Assembly: GCA_963576475.1 (NCBI GenBank)
Contig: OY754981.1
Span: 15,756,716-15,820,715 of the forward strand
Origin: Molanna angustata
Lineage: Eukaryota > Arthropoda > Insecta > Trichoptera > Molannidae
Direction: 5' to 3'
DNA length: 64,000 nt
Shown here in pieces: positions 42,060-52,138 of the stretch. The translations under genes and the position numbers were made by a program. How positions within the stretch are numbered: the first letter of the stretch is position 1; every line of letters starts with the position of its first letter. The notes under the pieces were generated by a model that saw nothing but the letters and a program-made list of their open reading frames with translations, made no database searches and was not told the origin of the DNA.

Positions 42060-42380
42060 ATGAATGTAAGTCAATTTAGCAGGCTTATAAAAAATAATAA
42101 TGAAACAAGTTTGATATTAGTTCTTAATTATCTTAAAGATATAGGCCCGGTATTTGATTTGGCCCTTAAGTTTAACTCAATTTTAACCAAAATATTGCGC
42201 CTTACTGAAGAACAAATATTTTACTCAAATTTTCTGACGGATTAAGTAATTTAAGTGACGGATTAAGTTTAGATAAGTATTGTTTCTAGTTATTATTTCG
42301 CTAAGCCGCGCCCTAATCGCCGTATTTTATTTTTTTTATTATATTACGCACATATAAGATTATACCTGCTTTTTAAAGAT

Positions 42381-42412
<32 letters not shown>

Positions 42413-43735
42413 ATCCACAATAACCATACAAAAAAAAATTACAACAATACGACAGTGAAACATAGAACAAAAAAAAAATTAAAAATTGACAATTTAGTAT
42501 AACATGTTGGCACTGACAAAATTAATACAATCTATCAGTACCAACATCCAGTGGATAAGAACTATTCCACTAAGCAGTGCTTGTGTCGGAATAGCTTTAC
42601 AATTCATTTTTAATGACACAGTCTTTACTTATGTAACCCATTTATGTCTAATATATAATTATAACATATCAAAAAAAATCAAAAATACAAATTATAATAT
42701 AAGCTATAACATCATTATTATATTAACATCTACCACAAAATATGATATTGAAAATGTCAGTCAGTGCGAAATTAGATTCTTAATTTAAAATGGTGAAGGG
42801 TTTCAAATAAAAGATTTATTGCATGAGCAACATTAGTATATTCTTTTGAATTTAACAAATTTAAATAATAATTCAGATGTTCATGGTGATAAGGGTCGGA
42901 ACAAATAAAACTACGATTAACGCGACACTGTATTCAGTTAGACGGTTGACGCATGAATAAATGTACTTGCACGAACGGCGATGGGTTTGAGCTCGTTGAT
43001 CTTCGTTAATCTTCGAGAATTGTGGAGGCTATGCACATTGCAGTTTTTTAGGTATCGAAGGTTTTTTTATATTTTTTTTTCAAAATTCAATTTATATGGA
43101 CGTGTCATTTCATCATTCATCGAACATTCATGTTATTTTAAGTGATCGTTCTAAAATATTTTAAAGGAAAAATCAGTTATTTTTGAAATTGAAATTTATC
43201 TTTATTTCTTTTTCAATATAGGTAAAAATCAAATGAGATATAATAATTTTACGAATTCTTATTCCGCTTGATAGAACGGCTTTTTGTCTTGTATAAAAAA
43301 ATATCTTTTGATATTTACCTTAAGGTTGAAAAATATAAAACCATGTATCATTCGTTAAAATAAAAAGATCATATTTTTTGCTAAACATGGATCCATGGAT
43401 GAACTTCAAAGCATTTTATGGTATCAAATAAAAATATTTTTATGAATCACATTGTCATTTTCAATCAATTTTGTTATTCGTTTTTTTATGTAAATAATAC
43501 TCAGCGGTGTCACATCAATATACTCATATATCGAAATTCAAAGGTCTTTGACAATAATCTGTTTATTAAGCTGTTAAAATTGGCGGAAAATTCGTGCGTC
43601 TGACGCATTTTAAGTAGGTGCTTCAATATCTGAATATTTATCCCAATTTTAATCACATTTTTTGACTGACAAGGTTCTTGAGAAACTGGGACGTGATCCG
43701 AACACGTTTTATTTTAATGTAAATGAGTTTAATTT
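42060..43735. other. Anonymous DNA with (TTTA)n
   Basis: 42380-42410 is a pure (TTTA)n run, probably the tail of a reverse-oriented retroelement (42411-42900) I cannot name. The 61-codon frame at 42060-42245 (SLILVLNYLKDIGPVFDLAL) has no recognised family. Nothing else is seen to 43735. Confidence 0.4.
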
Positions 43736-43739
43736 GATC

Positions 43740-43965
43740 TGAATTTCAACATCTGATTCGACTCCAACATCGAATCTGAATCTGAATCGACTCCAACATC
43801 GAGTCTGAATCAGAATCGACTCCAACATCGAATCTGAATCTGAATCGATTCCAACATCGAGTCTGAATCAGAATCGACTCCAACATCGAGTCTGAATCAG
43901 AATCGACTCCAACATCGAGTTTAAATCAGAATCGACTCCAACATCGACTTTCGACTTCAAAATAA
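43740..43965. repeat. 29-bp minisatellite, about 7 units
   Basis: ACTCCAACATCGA recurs at 43761, 43790, 43819, 43848 (with one change), 43877, 43906 and 43935, exactly 29 bases apart. The unit is AATCGACTCCAACATCGAGT then CTGAATCAG. Being 29, it shifts frame each unit, so it is not coding. Confidence 0.95.
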
Positions 43966-44231
43966 AATCTGATCCAAAATGTTATTCAAAACAACTAACA
44001 TTGATTGAGTTCAAAAATATTTACTCAACACAATTCAAAACACAATTTTTGTAATATTCATTTTGTCTCTACAAATCAAATGTATCAGTTACAATTATAT
44101 AAATAAATAAATAAAATGACCCCGGAAGTGTCTAAACCTGGAATCGAAAGCAAAAATCTATCTCAATTGTTTGAAATCTCACTCACTGACCGACTATTAT
44201 AAAACATATTATTATATCATTAATATAAGGA

Positions 44232-44264
44232 TATGGCGTGATGGTATGTAAGTATGTATATATC
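44232..44264 (+). mobile_element. LINE S terminal tail remnant
   Basis: ATATGGCGTGATGGTATGTA then AGTATGTATAT is the last about 30 bases of the LINE S family, compare 50040-50068. The body of the insertion is not recognisable upstream. Confidence 0.5.
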
Positions 44265-44390
44265 ATTTAAATTTTAATGTTAAAAATCTAAAGTTAATTT
44301 AAACCATGATGATAATCATCACTGTTTTGAGTAATTTATCTTATATAATTTGCCTGTTATCACTATTTTGTGTAATTTTGCAAATTATAT

Positions 44391-44554
44391 TTTAGGTATT
44401 TAACCTACTTGATGTGATTGATCAAATGAAAAGCGTGTTCTGGTTGAAGTTGTTTATTTGACGGTGCCGCGAGAGAACTGGCGAGCGTGCGGCATGGTGG
44501 GGATATTTATAATGTTGGCAAACCGGAGGGGTTTGCCGCTTCGTATCCCCAACA
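44391..44554 (-). repeat. 3' LTR of the Ty3/gypsy element (164 bp)
   Basis: On minus it starts TGTTGGGGATACGAAGCGG and ends GGTTAAATACCTAAA. It contains a hairpin GGCAAACC-CCTCC-GGTTTGCC (44517-44537), a TATA-like ATTATAAATATCC (44501-44513) and AATAAA (44453-44458). It differs from the 5' LTR at two positions outside the insertion. Its end is not the canonical CA. Confidence 0.85.
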
Positions 44555-44771
44555 GTGCTCACCCTCAAGTGATAACGTTATAAAATGTCGGGTAAAATGT
44601 TTATGTGGCACTGTAGAATTATGTATGAAAGTCTTTTGGGATTTTGGTGTCCAAGACGAGTAGCTGTGTAAGCCTCTTCAGTCCTGGTCTATCTGGTGTT
44701 GCCTAGGCGTGAACAGAAAAATGTGTTGCCTGGCTGTGTTTGCTTGAACCCCATGTTGGGGCTTGGGCTTC

Positions 44772-46685
44772 TCAATTTGCTTGAAACGAAAAACGTACTG
44801 GTTTTCTGATGACTCGACCAGCGCGAGTTGTTACCGTTGTTGACGGTGCAGGTGCATTGTTGGTGAAAACATGTGTCGAGGAATTTGCTGAACGAGCAGG
44901 TTCCGCTTGCAACACAGGTACACGTGTGTGTTCACTGGAATTTGACTCAGCGATCGGTAAATGAACGGGTGCAGTAATTGGACTTTGCCTCGAGTTGTTT
45001 GTGTCTGTCAAATTAGCTGACGAAGAAATTGAGTCGTCTGTCCGCAACATGTAGGCAGGTTTCAGACGATCAATAGAAACGGTGACAACTTTAGAGGGTG
45101 TTTGGATTTTGAAAAATTTTGGGTGCCGTTCCAAGACTTGGTAAGGACCTTCATATGGAGGCGTAAGCGGTTTTTTTACCTCTCTCCTCAGGAAAACATG
45201 GGAGCTTGTCTCCAGGTCTGGAGATTGAAAAGTAGCCCTGGTCGCGGCAGGGCGTCTTCCAGGTGAGGGAAAAGTGTTGGTGAAAAAATTGATGAGGGAG
45301 GTGGTATAGCTGGTGTCGTTGATTTTTGGCTTAGATGGCACAAAAAAATCACCAGGTAGTCTCGGCGATGCGCCGTAAACCATTTGGGCTGGGCTGTAAC
45401 CGGTGTCTTGTTTGAGGGCGGAGCGTAACCCTAACAAGATAATAGGAAGTTCTTGAGTCCAGTGAGTGTTATCATCGCAACGTGCCTTGATGGCAGCCTT
45501 AAGGGTTCTGTGAAACCTCTCAATTTTCCCATTGGCCTTTGGGTTATATGCGGTCGTTCTTCTTCTATCTATACCGAACTTCTTAGCGAGCTGGTTAAAT
45601 AGATCAGACTCGAACTGGCGTCCTTGGTCTGAAGTCAAATAAGCAGGGCATCCGAATCTGGAAATCCACGTCGTGACGAGAGCATCGGCTACTGTCTCTG
45701 CTGTTATGTTCTGCACAGGAACTATTTCAGGCCAGGATGTTTCACGATCAATCATTGTGACGCAGTATCTGTTATCCTGTGAAATCGCCATTGGACCGAT
45801 TATGTCAATATGTAGGTGTTCGAATCGACTCACGGTCGGAAAATCGCCAAGTGGCGAGATCGTATGTCGACCGACTTTTGCCTTTTGACAATGTAAACAA
45901 TGCCTCGCCCACTGTGAAACATCTTTGTTTATGTTCGTCCAAATGTATCTCTGTGTCATTAAACGTCGAGTTGAGTTGATACTTGGGTGACTCATATTGT
46001 GTATCTTATCAAACGCCTTTCTTCTAAATTTCAGAGGTAGGTATAATCTTGCTTGCTTCATCGATATCTCGTATGAAAGTTGATGACCCGTGTCAGTCAC
46101 GCTTATATTTTTGAAATGAAGATTAATCTGCTTTTTAAGCTCGCGTAATTCTTCATCTTTTTCTTGTTCTTTCGCGAGTTCACCGTAGTCGAATAAGATC
46201 GGAAGATGTACTTCTTCTATACGTGACAGTGCGTCTGCCACAGAATTTTCTTCTCCTTGGACATATTTAATTTGATTACAAAATTGGGAAATAAAATCTA
46301 GATGTCTAAGTCTGCGTGGTGTGTCGGATGACGTCATCTTCTTGCTTAGGGCGAAAGTGAGGGGTTTATGGTCTGTATAAACAATTACCTCTCTGCCTTC
46401 TATCATATTGCGGAAATGTTTGATGGCCATGTATATGGCTAGCAACTCTCGATCGTAAGTACTATGTAGTTGCTGCGTTTCGCTTAATTTCTTCGAGAAA
46501 AAACCGAGTGGTTGCCATTGGTTATTCACTCTTTGTTGTAAAACAGATCCTACGCACGTTCCAGAGGCGTCTGTCATAAGAGATAATGGTGCATTATTCA
46601 CAGGATGAAACAATGTGATGGCGCTTACGACGCTGTCTTTACATTGTTGAAACGCTTCATCCGCGTCTGGTGTCCAATGTATCGG
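44772..46685 (-). pseudogene. Ty3/gypsy pol: RNase H and integrase region (open frame)
   Basis: Open from just after a TAG at 46686 to TGA at 44772. Counting from the Met at 46613, RNase H catalytic residues appear as D15 (LMTDASG), E56 (YDRELLA), D81 (YTDHKPL) and D127 (VADALSR). The integrase zinc finger is H205, H209, C239, C242 (HNMSHP...HCLHC). The DDE triad is D270 (LHIDIIGP), D329 (TSDQGRQFES) and E365 (NGKIERFH), with 35 residues between D and E. The C-terminal tail is long and Ser/Thr/Pro-rich. This part alone is undamaged for about 640 codons. It is marked pseudogene because it is cut off from the rest of pol by stops. Confidence 0.9.
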
Positions 46686-47812
46686 CTATTTGTCTTTCTT
46701 TTTGGCGTTATGGAGATATTCATTAAGTTTCTTTTGTTTTGTTGCTGCTTGAGGAATTGAGGTTCTATAAAAATTCACCATGCCTAGAAAACGACGTTAT
46801 TCTTCAATAGTTTTTGGTTTGGGATAATCTGCAATGGTTTTCACTTTGTCTTTTGTAGACGTAACGCCTTCGCTGTTAATTTCGTACCCGAGGAAATTTA
46901 TTCGAGTTTTTCCGAATTCACACTTATTGATATTGATAGTTAGTCCATATTTGTCCAATCTTGATAAAACTTGGTGTAGATGATCGACATGTTGTTCTTC
47001 GTTTTCTGACGCAATTAGGATATCGTCTAAATAAACAAAAATAAAGTTAAGACAGCGAAAAATCATGTCTGCAAATCATTGAAAAGTTTGGGCTGCGCAA
47101 CGGAGGCCGAAGTTCATCTTCGTAAATTCAAAAAGTCCGAAAGGAGTCACTATTGCTGTCTTTGGAACGTCCTCCGGTGCGATAGAAAGTTGATGGTACG
47201 CTCGACATAAATCTATTTTGGTAAAAATTGTTTTTCCTTCTAAAATGTAGGTGAAATCCAATAGTCGGGGTATTGGATATCGGTCTGGCGTTGTGATAGC
47301 GTTGAGTCTACGGTAGTCACCACATGCTCTGGCCTCTCCTGAGGACTTGTTGACGATATGTAATGGGTTAGCCCATGGACTCTTCGAAGGTCGACAAATA
47401 CCAAGATCTAACATTTTCTCGAATTCTTCTTTCGCTGCTTTATATCTAGCAGGATTTAATGGTCGTAATTTTTCGCAGATCGGCGGTCCCGTGGTGATGA
47501 TGTGATGGTAGACGTCATGCTTGGGAGTTTCCTTGAAGGTATCCGGCCTTGTAACGCCCGGATACTCATGTATGATTTGATGGAAACGGTCGGTGACGTC
47601 CACAGCGTAGATCTTGCTACTGGGACAGTTGGACACGGACGTTTTGGTGGACAGGGTTGTCACCTTATCCACTAGTTTTCTTCCATGTAAGTCCACGAGT
47701 AGCTGGTTTTCTCGTAGGAAATCTGCGCCGAGGATGGACCTTTTTACATCGGCGATAACGAATGTCCATGGGAACGGTCTTCGCAGTCCCAAGTTCAGGA
47801 TTAGTGATTTTT
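46686..47812 (-). pseudogene. Ty3/gypsy pol: reverse transcriptase region, broken
   Basis: After a one-base frameshift at the A run 47807-47812, minus-strand frame carries the end of protease (SILGADFL), a linker, RT fingers (KPRLNP-like EKLRPLNPARYK, SPWANPLHIVNK, DYRRLNAIT), FTKIDLCRAYHQL, FGLFEFTKMNFGL, then a TGA at 47076-47078 just before the palm. FVYLDDILIASENEE (the YLDD box) follows, then TAA at 46797-46799 and TAG at 46686-46688. Each stop replaces a residue that is conserved or at least coding in relatives. Four separate lesions sit in about 1.1 kb. Confidence 0.9.
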
Positions 47813-48034
47813 TCCATAAGTATTTATTTTCGTTCCGTTTGCGGCATATAGTTTGTATTCTGTCGGAATAGATGATCTGAAGTGATGTCTTGATAAGACG
47901 GAAATGTCGGCACCCGTGTCTACCAAGAAATGTGTTCGACTTTCTCTGTCTGTAACACATAGGCGAGACGTGCTTTCGACGCCGACTGTCTCGATCGTCG
48001 GCGCCTGCTTTAGTTTTCCGACATATATGTGCAA
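47801..48034 (-). pseudogene. Ty3/gypsy protease (start of pol)
   Basis: The frame overlaps the end of gag in the -1 frame, the usual gag-pol arrangement. RTHFLVDTGADISVLSRHHF contains the aspartic protease active site DTGA and the following hydrophobic strand. The frame then ends prematurely at 47801 because of the one-base shift; the continuation is in another frame. The enzyme would act as a dimer on the Gag-Pol polyprotein. Confidence 0.85.
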
Positions 48035-48849
48035 CCTTCCTTACATCGTTTTGCTGCGGTTCCGAATTTGGTATGATACCAGCATTTGTAGGAAGGATTT
48101 TCGTTTTGTGTTGACGTACTTCTGTCTCTGTAGGAGATTCTTTTATCGTGTGGGCGCGACCGTGAACGTGAGCGTTGTCGCCACTGCGGTCTGCTCCTGT
48201 TGGCTTGTTCACTCCTGAGCGCTGCTACTTCCACCTGTAGGCGCTGTAATGAGCGGACCATCTCGTCCATCAAGGGTTGTTGCGAGGTGGACTGTCTAAC
48301 CTCGGCCACCACAGTCTGGTTGTGTGCGGTATCAAAAATCTTGTCCGCAATTTGGGCTAGTTTGTTGAGGTCTGTTGTGTCGCATACAGCTAGGACGGCG
48401 CGGATAGTTTGCGGCAGTCTTCCTTGCCATAGCATCTTGAGTGTGGCTTCTGGGAGTTTGTCGGTGGCTAGTTCCTTCATCGCCCTAAGAAACTGTGACG
48501 GTCTCTGGTCTCCGATATCTAAGTCTCCCAGAAGCTGCTGCAACTTGCGATCTTCTGATTCTTCATATGCCTGTAGCAACCTACTTTTGATGGTCGCATA
48601 TTTGGCTGTGGCTGGTGGTTTGGATAAGATGTCACTGACTTGTCGCAGTTCATCTCTCCCTAGTTTCGTTATCAAAATATTGTAAGATGTTTCGTCGCTC
48701 TGTTTTAACGGCGACACCACCGCTTCAAACTGGTGGAACCAGAGTTTCGGTTGGTCCTTCCAGAAATCTGGCAATTTGTTGCCAATAGAGATCGGCATCA
48801 TCTCCGAGACTGTTTCGTGCGCATAAGGTTCTGAATCGTTATAGGACAT
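48010..48849 (-). CDS. Ty3/gypsy gag (279 codons, intact)
   Basis: I chose the Met at 48849 (MSYNDSEPYAHE) because the 36 codons upstream are Phe-rich leader-like sequence and the capsid-type domain begins soon after. A gag core follows (FWKDQPKLWFHQFEAVV, LITKLGRDELRQVSDIL, KLQQLLGDLDIGDQRPSQFL, LKMLWQGRLPQTIRAVLA), then a Ser/Arg-rich basic stretch (RSRPQWRQRSRSRSRPHDKR), then CWYHTKFGTAAKRCKEGC. That finger reads Cys-X2-His-X9-Cys-X3-Cys, not the standard CCHC. Gag would form the cytoplasmic particle. No lesions are seen, in contrast to pol. Confidence 0.85.
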   Translation of the reverse strand: MSYNDSEPYAHETVSEMMPISIGNKLPDFWKDQPKLWFHQFEAVVSPLKQSDETSYNILITKLGRDELRQVSDILSKPPATAKYATIKSRLLQAYEESEDRKLQQLLGDLDIGDQRPSQFLRAMKELATDKLPEATLKMLWQGRLPQTIRAVLAVCDTTDLNKLAQIADKIFDTAHNQTVVAEVRQSTSQQPLMDEMVRSLQRLQVEVAALRSEQANRSRPQWRQRSRSRSRPHDKRISYRDRSTSTQNENPSYKCWYHTKFGTAAKRCKEGCTYMSEN

Positions 48850-49146
48850 TTTAAAAAAACGAAAGAATAAATCACATTGGATATGAATGTCCGAATTGTT
48901 AATCACTTGGAGAAAAAAAAATGTCGACACAGTAAAAAAATCAAAGTTACTTTTCACAAAATGTTGTTTGGGAAAACTTGGTGGCGAAGTTTCACATGCG
49001 AATGAAAGTCAGCAAAAAACTTGAGTTCTCAGAAACACATTGTTATCTCTTTGGACAACAGTCAGCAATTTGATCGCGGCACCTGTTTATGTTTTGTCCG
49101 TGGGAGCGGAGAAATGAAACACGAAACGCTACCCACGTAGGCAAAA

Positions 49147-49165
49147 ATCACGTCGGTTGTCTCCA
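49147..49165 (-). promoter_or_regulatory. Primer-binding site, tRNA-Trp-like
   Basis: One base inside the 5' LTR, the minus strand reads TGGAGACAACCGACGTGAT. The tRNA-Trp type reported for CsRn1/Kabuki elements is, from memory, close to TGGTGACCCCGACGTGA. TGG, GAC and CCGACGTGA agree; the middle differs by a substitution or two and one extra base. This supports the clade call, but the mismatches may hamper priming. Confidence 0.6.
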
Positions 49166-49166
49166 C

Positions 49167-49537
49167 TTTAGGTATTTAACCTACTTTTTTTTTTTTTTTT
49201 TTAACATGTCTACGTAGGGGACGCCAGCTATTAGGATTTGGGTCCATTTTACTCTTCCGAAGAAGCGCACTACGTAGCGTTGGGAGGGGTTTGCAATCTA
49301 GAAAAGAGTTTATTAATTCGGATTTTAAAAAGACCCGGGTTGTACGAAGATGGAAACACAGAATTCGGAAGATCGTTCCACAGTCGGTTACTTGATGTGA
49401 TTGATCAAATGAAAAGCGTGTTCTGGTTGAAGTTGTTTATTTGACGGTGCCGCGAGAGAACTGGCGAGCGTGTGGCATGGTGAGGATATTTATAATGTTG
49501 GCAAACCGGAGGGGTTTGCCGCTTCGTATCCCCAACA
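49167..49537 (-). repeat. 5' LTR of the Ty3/gypsy element, with LINE insertion
   Basis: 49167-49184 plus 49392-49537 equals the 164-bp LTR. It differs from the 3' LTR only at C/T in GAGCGTG(C/T)GGC and G/A in GGTG(G/A)GGAT. The 207 bases 49185-49391 are the inserted LINE tail. The insertion is near the LTR 3' end and does not remove the TATA-like box. Confidence 0.9.
49185..49391 (-). mobile_element. 5'-truncated LINE tail, copy 2, inside the LTR
   Basis: The minus strand reads RLWNDLPNSVFPSSYN, PGLFKIRINKLFSRL, TPPNAT, stop (49270-49272), then a 3' UTR and 18 or so A. It matches 8137-8333 with few changes. Because it is absent from the other LTR, it inserted after the retrotransposon. Confidence 0.9.
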
Positions 49538-49744
49538 ATATAAATCAAAAAATGACAGTAAATTTTATTTAAAAGTGTGCCACTAATTTCATCAAAATCA
49601 TTTTAAGATAAAAATCTAAATGTTTACAAAATCATGTATCGTATATTAACATGATAATTTATTTCAGAAAGTTTAAAATTTATATTAAGTACTTATCATA
49701 AATTATTCTTTTGTTGGAGGCATATTTTTATACATCGCTATATT

Positions 49745-50072
49745 ATATGTATAACCTTAAAGTGAACACATTGAGATGGTTTGGTCACATGGGGAGAATG
49801 AATAAGGAATGCCTGACGAAGAAAATATACAGAGCGGAAAGGAATGCAATGAGAGGTCGGGGACGCCCAAGATAGGGTTGGCATGACCATGTGAACGATA
49901 TTCTGAAAGACGGAGATGTTAGAAGTGTGAGCAATAGCCGAATATGTATGAGACGATGCATGAATGTGGACGAGGCGAGGGATGCCAGCCAGGATAGAGA
50001 AATGTGGCGTTAGGTTCTCTCTGCCTACCCCGCAAGGGACATGGCGTGATGGTATGTATGGATGTATATTTT
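49745..50072 (+). pseudogene. LINE S C-terminal fragment
   Basis: The plus strand reads VNTLRWFGHMGRMNKECLTK, KIYRAERNAMRGRGRPR, stop, GWHDHVNDILKDGDVRS, ICMRRCMNVDEARDASQ, SAYPARDMA, then GGCGTGATGGTATGTATGGAT. Two stops interrupt the frame. 5'-truncated. Confidence 0.85.
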
Positions 50073-50878
50073 TTATTATTTTTAATTGCTTAAAATATTA
50101 AACATATTTTTTTTAGAAAATTCGTGAACATTTGACACCAAACTGTCCCAATTCTTGCTTAATAACTCGCACCTGAAAAATCCAATAAATCTGTGCGAAG
50201 AAAATCGGCTTTTGAGACAGGTAAAAATGGTTATCTTTACAAATTGCTCTCATCTTAAATCAATTAGGATAAGGATGGAAAATACGATTCAACAAATTAT
50301 GTATCTATCAATGAAGAAAATTTAATGTTGATCTCGAAGTTAGGAAATATAATGACATCATACGATAAAGAAATTTATTTGCACAGCCAATTTTTATAAC
50401 AATGTTTCCTTATTTTGAATGTAAATTGAGTTATCTGGTTACTGGCCGCAGAAAACCATCTTCTCAATACTTTGATTTAAGTAGTTGAAACGAGATCTCG
50501 TATATTACAATTAAATTGAAAAATGAATCATGATGTATGTTATATGTGTGAGTATGAGTTGGTGCGCTACATAAAAATATCGAAAATTACTTAAATTAAA
50601 TTTAGCTTATTTTTAATTATAAGTCCTATTTTTAAAAAGGTCATAATTATAATCATTCTTAGCGAAACTGAATAAAAGGACATTGTTTATTCCATAACTT
50701 CTGTTTTCAATATTGTTTTAATTATCGGATATTCATCGGACGTCCTAAAACAGGTACACCTAGTTGGGCGTCCAACGTGTCAATATTTTTTATACAGCGT
50801 ACAACTCGGACAAATTTACATGTAAAACTGTACCTACTTTGTTAATGTACTAATATATTTTGTTGTTATAATTCTTGT

Positions 50879-51424
50879 TATTTTTTAACAGATTTTTAAT
50901 TAGCTCAATAGAGACGAAGTTGGAATATTTATTGTAGAAGAACCGGGAAATCAAGGCACCTACAGGGCTTACGACCTGTCATCGGCTGGTTTACGTGATC
51001 ACTTTATGCGCTTGCGCAACGTTCACCAATTATGCCTTTTAAATGAGATCCCTATCAATTCAATTTTGAAAGTTCTATATATTGTAATACTGAAATTCTT
51101 TTCGATTGAAAATAAGGAATTTTTACTACAGCCATCTATGGGTGAAATTATGAACAACAATCTTATTATTTTTTATTTATATTGTTGTAATGCCATCTAT
51201 TGAGAGAATTGTTTTTTTGTAAATAATGAAAGCTACAATTCTTATATCTGAGGTGACAATTAAAAAGGCATAATTGGTGAACGTTGCGCAAGCGCATAAA
51301 GTGATCACGTAAACCAGCCGATGACAGGTCGTAAGCCCTGTAGGTGCCTTGATTTCCCGGTTCTCCTACAATAAATATTCCAACTTCGTCTCTTTTGAGA
51401 TAATTAAAAATCTGTTAAAAAATA
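50879..51424. mobile_element. Long inverted repeat, 162-bp arms about 98% identical
   Basis: 50879-51040 and 51263-51424 are inverted copies; I count three to four mismatches (for example GCTCAATAG versus TCTCAAAAG, TAGAAG versus TAGGAG). The spacer is 222 bp and AT-rich. The arms include CACCTACAGGGCTTACGACC and GCGCTTGCGCAACG. No flanking duplication or ORF is clear. It is a recent foldback transposon or inverted duplication, and transcription would give a long dsRNA hairpin. Confidence 0.85.
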
Positions 51425-51560
51425 TCTTTGACTCCCGACAGGGAAAAAAATCCAATGTTTGCGCATATGCAATAATAAAAATATTCAATTCTTGTTATGT
51501 TACTTACGCTGTTTTATGTCTAATAATACTATGTAAAAATAAAAAAAAATTAAAAAAATA
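51425..51560. other. Flank of the inverted repeat, shared with 52908-52960
   Basis: GCGCATATGCAATAATAAAAATATTC (51461 on) recurs at 52929 as GCGCATATGCAATAATAAAAAA, next to TTTTTTAACAGATTTTT, the inverted-repeat edge. So the inverted-repeat family extends past its arms or has a second, deleted copy. Confidence 0.5.
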
Positions 51561-51763
51561 ATAATAATGTAGACATTATTGGGCAGGTTGCAAGGAATTG
51601 ATAATTATTTGAATAATGTAGACATTATTGGGCAGGTTGCAAGGAATTGATAATTATTTGAATAATGTAGACATGTATATTGGGCAGGTTGCAAGGAATT
51701 GATAATAATTTGAATAATGTAGACATGTATATTGGGCAGGTTGCAAGGAATTGATAATCATTT
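51560..51763. repeat. Minisatellite, four units of 49-52 bp
   Basis: Each unit is AATAATGTAGACAT(T/GTA), TATTGGGCAGGTTGCAAGGA, ATTGATAAT(T/A/C)ATTTG. The first two units are 49 bp. The last two carry a three-base expansion (ATGTAT) and are 52 bp, so duplication proceeded in at least two steps. Confidence 0.95.
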
Positions 51764-52138
51764 GATTTTTTTATGAAAGCATTATTTAGATTTGCCACAT
51801 AGAAATATTACATACAGTCACATACAGTTTTGCCGACGAGCCGTTAAGAAAAACTCATTATTTGCAATTATGTATTGAAATTTCTCATGCACTAAAATTC
51901 AGACGGATAAATTCAGACGAAACAGAATAGGACATAATCTATAGTCATGAGCGAAACCAGACATAGTTTTGCATAAATTCAAGAAATTGACTGCATACGT
52001 TAGTGCTAGACTAATAATAACGAGATAAAAACTTAAAATGTGAGCTAGAAAAGGCATTAGTATTTTTTAAAGTTGACCATCTTTACGAAAATTCTTTGAG
52101 GAAAATTTTTAGTAGGGATGATTAATGATGATGAACAC

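Larger units (their letters stand above)
44391..49537 (-). mobile_element. Complete Ty3/gypsy LTR retrotransposon, probable CsRn1 clade
   Basis: ATAT at 44387-44390 and 49538-49541 is the target duplication. LTRs lie at 44391-44554 and 49167-49537 (the latter with a 207-bp insertion). The order on the minus strand is 5' LTR, primer site, gag, PR, RT, RNase H, integrase, 3' LTR. The integrase is last, as in Ty3/gypsy, and there is no env. The gag zinc finger has the unusual Cys-His-Cys-Cys form, and the primer site resembles the tRNA-Trp type. Both are features I associate with the CsRn1/Kabuki lineage. Without the LINE in the 5' LTR the element is about 4.94 kb. The pol is broken by one frameshift and three stops, so this copy is not autonomous. 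Confidence 0.9.

Noticed and set aside
42060..42245. 61-codon frame (SLILVLNYLKDIGPVFDLAL)
   Set aside because: No recognisable family, single-copy in the window, and composition like the surrounding DNA; kept only as a note in the region entry.
43740..43965. CRISPR-like array (29-bp periodicity)
   Set aside because: Units are directly abutting with no unique spacers, and the DNA is eukaryotic; it is a minisatellite.
47614..48218. Plus-strand frames opposite the Ty3/gypsy gag-pol
   Set aside because: They are shadows of the minus-strand genes and have no motifs of their own.
51560..51763. CRISPR-like array
   Set aside because: The whole 49-52 bp unit repeats, with no variable spacers.
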